From: CAINVV01 sp036508555
Lineage (GTDB): Bacteria > Bacteroidota > Bacteroidia > Bacteroidales > Prolixibacteraceae
NCBI GenBank assembly: GCA_036508555.1
Contig: DATCHD010000008.1
Location: forward strand, 1 to 9,574
Direction of reading: 5' to 3'
Length of the DNA: 9,574 bases
Part shown: positions 5,207 to 9,574 of the stretch, piece after piece
Position numbering within the stretch: the stretch's first letter is position 1
Layout: the number at the start of each line of letters is the position of its first letter
Notes under the pieces: model-generated
Told to the model about the DNA's origin: nothing
The model's database searches: none
The model's input: only the letters and a program-made list of their open reading frames with translations
Position numbers and translations under genes: made by a program

Positions 5207-8200
5207 ATGTCTTTTACTAAACTGTTGCTCAAATCCTTATGGTTTTACAGAAGACTTAACCTGACGATTGTTCTGGGTGTAGCCCTTAGTACAGCGATAC
5301 TTCTGGGAGCAATGATTATCGGAGATTCTGTCAGATTCAGCCTTCAACAGATTACGTATAAGAGACTTGGACAGACTTCCCGGGTCATAACAGCGGGAGA
5401 AAGGCTCTTCAGTATCAGGCTGGCCGGTGAGATTTCAAAAAAGACCGGGCTAAAAACTGCCTCGATGCTTCGCTCCAATGGCGTCGGTATTGTGGATGGT
5501 GGGAAATTTCAGTTCAATCAGCTTTCCGTATGGGGTGTGGACAGTGACCTGGGCTACTTTGCCAGTCATCCCGGTTTGTTTGATTTAAAAGGCAATGAGG
5601 CCGCCATCAATGAAAATCTGGCCAGGATGGCGAATCTGAAACCCGGTGATGAGTTGCTGCTAAGGGTAAAAAAACTCAATACTTTTCCTGCCAATACGCC
5701 TTTTGTTTCTGCTTCGGAGTCTACGGTTTCCTTCAGGATCACTGTCAGGCAAATTTTAAAATCAGACGCACTGGGCAATTTTAACCTGCAAAATATCCAG
5801 ACCTCTCCCCGCAATCTGTTTCTGAATCTCACCTGGCTCAACGATCAGATGGCACTGAAGCAGAAGGCAAATGTAATCCTCGTCAGCGAAGGAGCAGAGG
5901 AGAAAAATTTATATCAAATTATACAGCAAAGCTGGAAACTGGATGACATCAACTTATTTATCAGGGAGAATCCGGTCCTAAATTATACAGAACTCTTGTC
6001 CAACAGAGTTTTCATTGAACCCACAATCGAGAAATTTTGTTCAACGACTGTAAAGGGCGCCCATCCGGTTTTCACCTATTTCGTCAACGATTTTAAATCA
6101 AATGGGGAAAATGCTCCTTATTCATTTGTTTCTACCTGCGATACTTTATCCGACAGACAGATTTTGGTCAATGACTGGTTAGCTAAGGATATGAGCCTTG
6201 GGCTTAATGACACCTTAAGGCTGAGCTATTTTGAAGTAGGTCCGTTAAGAAAACTGGTTCAGAAAGAGGCCAATTTTATTGTAAAAAACAGCCACCGGAT
6301 GACCGGCGATTTTGCTGATCCTGGACTTATGCCAGTAATTCCGGGACTTTCGGATGTAGGCAACTGCCGCGACTGGAAAACCGGAGTTCCTGTTGATTTG
6401 AAAAAAATCAGGCCTCAGGACGAAGATTACTGGAAACAGTTCAAAGGGACGCCCAAAGCATTCATCTCACTCGAAACAGCCCGACAATTATGGGGTAACC
6501 GTTTCGGTCAATCGACCGCCATCCGGCTGAAAGGGTTGCAAAAAAATGCTTTTGAGCAAAAGGTACTGACCGGAGTCGACCCCGGCCAGGTCGGTTTTGA
6601 AATAAAAAATGCAAGGTCGGAAGGGTTAATTGCAGCTACCAACGGCGTCGATTTCGGCCAGTTGTTTATCGGACTCAGTTTTTTCGTGCTGATTGCCGCC
6701 TTTTTGTTAACCCATTTATTGTTCAACCTCTTTATCGGATTCAGGAGAAACGAAATCAGTACCCTGAAGGCGCTCGGCTTTACGGTTAATCAAATAAAAC
6801 AGCTGTTTCTGGCCGAAGGATCAGTATTGGCAGCCATAGGCATCATCCTTGGCATTCCACTTTCAATCGCTTATAATCTCCTGATATTAAAGGCAATAAA
6901 TACTATTTGGGTTGATATCGTGAGAACCACAATTGCCAGCATTCATATCCGGGAAACGACTGTTTTACTTGCAGTTTTGTTAACATCTGTGCTTGTCTTA
7001 CTGATATTCTTCCTGGTTTTGAATTCTTATTTTGGAAAACAAACCCAAAAGAAGACCAGGATTCATCCCTTAAGAAACAGGTATTACAGGTCGCTTCTGT
7101 ACGGAGTGGTTCTGATTTTTGTCTGTGTATTGATTCTGATAATCAGCGGAATAAACAGCGGAGAAGTTAATCCGGAGTTGTTCTATATCAGCGGTTTCGG
7201 TATATTACCCGGAATATTATTATTACTGGATTATGCGTTAAAAAAGATAGCGGCTTGGGAAAAATCGTTGTCATTTACCCGACTTTCCTTCCTGCTGAAA
7301 CGACTTTCAGGCGAGCGGAAACGAAACTTGTTGGCAATCAGTTTTCTGTCTATTGGCATTTTCCTGGTAATTTCTACAGGATTATTTCGAAAAGAAAGTT
7401 CACCCTCCTTAAAGAATCCGACCTCAGGAACAGGCGGATACGATTATTTTGTTGAAACCACTTTGCCCGTTCTGACGGATCCCGCAACCAGTCAGACAAG
7501 AGAAGAGCTGGGTGTGCCTAAAGACGCGGAAATCATTTCCTTTCACGTACAGCCCGGAGATGATGCCAGTTGTCTGAATCTAAACAGGATTTCGAGGCCC
7601 AGGATCATAGCCTGTAATCCTTCTCAATTCGATCGCCGTACATCTTTTAAATTTAATTCCGGAACCAAAGATCTCGATCCAGAGCATCCCTGGTTATCCC
7701 TTACCAGGAAACTGCAGGACAACGTGATTCCCGCCTTTGCGGATCAGACTGTCATTCAGTGGAGTCTTGGTAAAAAAATGGGTGACACACTTATATATAA
7801 GGATGAAGCCGGAGCGCTATTAAAGCTCAGATTGATCGGCGGACTAGAGAATTCCGTTTTCCAGGGTAATGTCATCATCTCCGAAGATTATTTTACAAAA
7901 GCCTTTCCATCTGTCAGCGGAGCCAATCTGTTTTTGGTTCAGGCTCGACTTAATCCGGAAGCAAAGAAAGAATTTGAAGATGGATGGAGACACTATGGGG
8001 CCGAGATTACGAGTGCCGCCGACCGGTTACTCAGTTTTGACACAATAGAGAATACTTACCTGAATATCTTTCTGATGCTGGGATCGCTTGGTTTACTCAT
8101 TGGTACTATTGGACTGGGAATTCTTATTTTCCGCATCACTTTGGAGCAGATACCGGAATATGCGTTGCTATTATCAATTGGATTTCAGAAAGCTGCGATT

Positions 8201-8434
8201 TTCAGAATGTTGTTGATAGAAAAGCTGGCGCTGATCGCAGCTGCAGTATTTGCAGGTATTTTGCCGGCCGCAATCAGTGCACTGCCAATCTTGATTTCTT
8301 CTCAACCTACCAGCCTGTGGATCTGGTTGCCGTCGATTGCACTAGTGGTACTGATCAGCGGAATTATTTGCAGTTTCATTGCCATAAAGCTAGCACTGAA
8401 ACAAGATCTTACGGTTTCTCTCCGAAGCGAATAG
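5207..8434 (+). CDS. Large FtsX/MacB-type ABC transporter permease with ten predicted membrane segments
   Basis: A 1075-residue inner-membrane permease, partner of the ATPase just upstream. Hydrophobic segments are seen near residues 19-39, 484-510, 536-562, 583-607, 630-649, 658-677, 706-727, 952-977, 1001-1031 and 1036-1064, giving about ten. This fits a duplicated FtsX layout: segment 1, a large extracytoplasmic domain (about 40-480), an FtsX core of three segments with the cytoplasmic loop FRRNEISTLKALGFTVNQI (512-530), two linker segments, then segment 7, a second extracytoplasmic domain (about 730-950) and a second three-segment core with the loop EQIPEYALLLSIGFQKAAI (980-998). The second domain carries GDDASCLNLNR (784-794), which I recall as a conserved mark of a large FtsX subgroup. 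Single-chain ten-segment permeases of this kind work as one chain with two ATPases, whereas MacB or LolC/E have four segments. Mechanotransmission driving an extracytoplasmic event, rather than transport through the membrane, is known for the superfamily; the cargo here is not evident. The stop is 19 bases from the converging GH5 gene. Confidence 0.88.
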   Translation: MSFTKLLLKSLWFYRRLNLTIVLGVALSTAILLGAMIIGDSVRFSLQQITYKRLGQTSRVITAGERLFSIRLAGEISKKTGLKTASMLRSNGVGIVDGGKFQFNQLSVWGVDSDLGYFASHPGLFDLKGNEAAINENLARMANLKPGDELLLRVKKLNTFPANTPFVSASESTVSFRITVRQILKSDALGNFNLQNIQTSPRNLFLNLTWLNDQMALKQKANVILVSEGAEEKNLYQIIQQSWKLDDINLFIRENPVLNYTELLSNRVFIEPTIEKFCSTTVKGAHPVFTYFVNDFKSNGENAPYSFVSTCDTLSDRQILVNDWLAKDMSLGLNDTLRLSYFEVGPLRKLVQKEANFIVKNSHRMTGDFADPGLMPVIPGLSDVGNCRDWKTGVPVDLKKIRPQDEDYWKQFKGTPKAFISLETARQLWGNRFGQSTAIRLKGLQKNAFEQKVLTGVDPGQVGFEIKNARSEGLIAATNGVDFGQLFIGLSFFVLIAAFLLTHLLFNLFIGFRRNEISTLKALGFTVNQIKQLFLAEGSVLAAIGIILGIPLSIAYNLLILKAINTIWVDIVRTTIASIHIRETTVLLAVLLTSVLVLLIFFLVLNSYFGKQTQKKTRIHPLRNRYYRSLLYGVVLIFVCVLILIISGINSGEVNPELFYISGFGILPGILLLLDYALKKIAAWEKSLSFTRLSFLLKRLSGERKRNLLAISFLSIGIFLVISTGLFRKESSPSLKNPTSGTGGYDYFVETTLPVLTDPATSQTREELGVPKDAEIISFHVQPGDDASCLNLNRISRPRIIACNPSQFDRRTSFKFNSGTKDLDPEHPWLSLTRKLQDNVIPAFADQTVIQWSLGKKMGDTLIYKDEAGALLKLRLIGGLENSVFQGNVIISEDYFTKAFPSVSGANLFLVQARLNPEAKKEFEDGWRHYGAEITSAADRLLSFDTIENTYLNIFLMLGSLGLLIGTIGLGILIFRITLEQIPEYALLLSIGFQKAAIFRMLLIEKLALIAAAVFAGILPAAISALPILISSQPTSLWIWLPSIALVVLISGIICSFIAIKLALKQDLTVSLRSE

Positions 8435-8453
8435 ATTTTTTGATCAATTTGTC

Positions 8454-9431
8454 TCATTTATTCAATTTGTGCAATAAATCTTTTATATATTTTCCAGACT
8501 CAGTTAGCTGCTCATTACTCCAGCCGCCTGCAACCGAGGCCCCCGGAAGCATTAAGGCCGTTGTTTCTTTCTTGTCTGTCACATTCCAGGCAACCCAACT
8601 AAGCCGGTTGCGCTCCATCCATTCCACCCATCTGTTGGTCTTTTCCAGGTTGAATTCTCCGTTTCCGTTCGATTCACCAACCCCCCACTCTGTCACAAAG
8701 AGCGGCAAACCTAGCTTCATGGCAACCTCAGCCTTGGCCCGAAGCTTCTCCTGGTGGTTGGAATCTGAGGCATAGAAATGGAAAGAATAAACCAGGTTGT
8801 CGAATCCCCTGATTGGATCAGCCGCCGCCACATCCACATCCTGGTCCCACTTTGGAGAACCTACCACGATGATGTTTTTAGTGTCATATTGCCGGATGGT
8901 TTTGATCACCTCAAGAGAATAACCTTTCACCACCTCCCAGCTTTGCCTGGCCGGTTCATTGAAGATTTCATAGATGACATTTGGCACTCCGGCATATTTT
9001 TGAGCCATCAGCGCAAAAAAAGCCTTTGACTCTTCCAGATGCTTCTCGGCATTGTGGTCGTGCCAGTCTACAAGCACATAAATGCCCTCAGAAATGGCTT
9101 TGTCGATCACAGCAGTCATCAATTTCAACTGTTCTTTACGGTTGGCTAAATAGCCTCCCGCGGGCTCTACACCCATCGATGCACGTAACAATGAAATGTG
9201 GAAATCTTTGACCAGCCAACCTACCACTTCCTGGTTATAGTATTTTTTTCCTTGCCATATGCTCCACGACAAGGATATCCCTCTCAACTGAGGAGATAAA
9301 CCACTTTTGCCGGCCATTTGATTGCCCTCCACCCGAAGTGCACCATGCAATTCAACAGGAGATTTAGGCAGTTGAGCCATTAAGCAGGTGCCACAAAGCA
9401 AAATCCCTGCCACAAGTATTGACGTTTTCAT
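8454..9431 (-). CDS. Secreted GH5 (subfamily 2-like) endo-beta-1,4-glucanase
   Basis: A 325-residue secreted glycoside hydrolase on the minus strand. Residues 1-20 form a signal peptide (MKTSILVAGILLCGTCLMAQ, cut near Ala-Gln). The catalytic (beta/alpha)8 barrel shows the GH5 residues in order: Arg83 in LLRASMGV, VDWHDHN (His124 and His126), the acid/base Glu159 in YEIFNEP, HFYA (His218, Tyr220), the nucleophile Glu248 in VTEWG, and an AWNVTDK stretch (281-287) carrying an aromatic subsite residue. The closing segment LPGASVAGGW matches GH5_2 cellulases such as those of Bacillus. The barrel is full length but there is no carbohydrate-binding module and no C-terminal type IX sorting domain, so the enzyme is probably periplasmic or released. 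Known family reaction: internal cleavage of beta-1,4-glucan, or related beta-glucans, with retention of configuration. It lies 59 bases after an AraC-type regulator gene on the same strand. No Shine-Dalgarno or convincing TAnnTTTG element was found in front of it. Confidence 0.92.
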   Translation of the reverse strand: MKTSILVAGILLCGTCLMAQLPKSPVELHGALRVEGNQMAGKSGLSPQLRGISLSWSIWQGKKYYNQEVVGWLVKDFHISLLRASMGVEPAGGYLANRKEQLKLMTAVIDKAISEGIYVLVDWHDHNAEKHLEESKAFFALMAQKYAGVPNVIYEIFNEPARQSWEVVKGYSLEVIKTIRQYDTKNIIVVGSPKWDQDVDVAAADPIRGFDNLVYSFHFYASDSNHQEKLRAKAEVAMKLGLPLFVTEWGVGESNGNGEFNLEKTNRWVEWMERNRLSWVAWNVTDKKETTALMLPGASVAGGWSNEQLTESGKYIKDLLHKLNK

Positions 9432-9490
9432 ATCTGTCTGATAGTATATTATGTAATGTTTTCCTTGTTAACCACTAACACAATGCCTCA

Positions 9491-9574
9491 TCACTCATTT
9501 TTGATGTATCTTGAAGGAATGACACCGAACTCATTTTTAAAATGCTTGCTGAAATATTTCGGATCATTGAATCC
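9491..9574 (-). CDS. AraC-type transcriptional regulator, C-terminal fragment
   Basis: The last 27 codons of a minus-strand gene that continues past the window edge, ending in TGA at 9491-9493 and immediately followed by a second TGA. The peptide contains GFNDPKYFSKHFKNEFGV and ends IPSRYIKNE. This is the second helix-turn-helix of the AraC/XylS DNA-binding domain (pattern GF-x-D-x-x-YFS-x-x-FK-x-x-x-G-x-x-P-x-x-Y) at its normal distance from the C-terminus. Only this end is visible, so the gene may be a simple AraC regulator or the output domain of a hybrid two-component sensor, which is frequent next to polysaccharide-use genes in Bacteroidota. It stands directly upstream of the GH5 gene and is the natural candidate for its regulator. 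No partner domain can be named from this fragment. Confidence 0.85.
   Translation of the reverse strand, partial: GFNDPKYFSKHFKNEFGVIPSRYIKNE

Noticed and set aside
7255..7455. Small plus-strand open frame inside the permease gene
   Set aside because: It lies wholly within the permease in another frame, with no start signal or domain.
5207..8434. Identification of the permease as LolC/LolE or MacB
   Set aside because: Those have four membrane segments and 400-650 residues; this protein has about ten segments and 1075 residues, and MacB also carries its ATPase in the same chain.
8435..8453. Shared bidirectional terminator between the converging permease and GH5 genes
   Set aside because: The gap has a T run and a short TTGATCAA palindrome, but no stem long enough to support a terminator call.
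8317..8775. Plus-strand open frame of 152 codons spanning the permease end and the GH5 gene
   Set aside because: It overlaps two well-supported genes, and its translation is low-complexity Ser/Pro-rich antisense of the GH5 enzyme.

Overview
The window looks like a piece of a Bacteroidota (Bacteroidales-like) chromosome of moderate G+C. Supporting signs are near-absent Shine-Dalgarno sequences, TAnnTTTG-type -7 promoter elements placed almost on the start codons, signal peptides ending in an Ala-Gln style junction, and a closing AraC-type helix-turn-helix tail of a kind common in that phylum. The assignment to phylum is inference from these features, not from a marker gene.

Layout. On the + strand, positions 1-1912 hold the end of a NuoF/HydB-like NADH-dehydrogenase subunit and, one base later, a 529-residue iron-sulfur flavoprotein that joins a NuoG-type [2Fe-2S] head, a GltD/DPYD-type Fe-S and FAD core and a ferredoxin-like tail. 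Positions 1959-4409 hold an exported PQQ-like beta-propeller protein and a family-4-type glycosyltransferase. A 100-base gap (4410-4509) is dominated by two copies of a 35-base palindromic repeat, the first of which supplies the stop codon of the glycosyltransferase. Positions 4510-8434 hold an ABC ATPase and a very large, ten-segment FtsX/MacB-type permease. On the - strand, converging on the permease with only 19 bases between, lie a secreted GH5 (subfamily 2-like) endoglucanase (8454-9431) and, upstream of it, the last 27 codons of an AraC-type transcriptional regulator.

How they may work together. The NuoF-like and flavoprotein genes clearly form one redox complex that takes electrons from NADH (FMN site on the NuoF-like subunit) through many Fe-S clusters; the flavoprotein has a FAD domain but has lost the second, NAD(P)H-binding Rossmann domain normal for GltD/NfnB proteins. 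The propeller, glycosyltransferase and ABC pair are co-directional and close together and could make and move a glycosylated envelope product, but the substrate cannot be read from sequence. The GH5 enzyme and the AraC-type regulator are a separate carbohydrate-use unit.

The most notable items are the NAD(P)H-domain-less flavoprotein with a hybrid His/Cys cluster region, the palindromic repeat pair that has taken over the end of a gene, and the redox/propeller/glycosyltransferase/ABC neighbourhood as a possible undescribed system. No RNA genes, CRISPR arrays, insertion sequences or integrase genes were seen.
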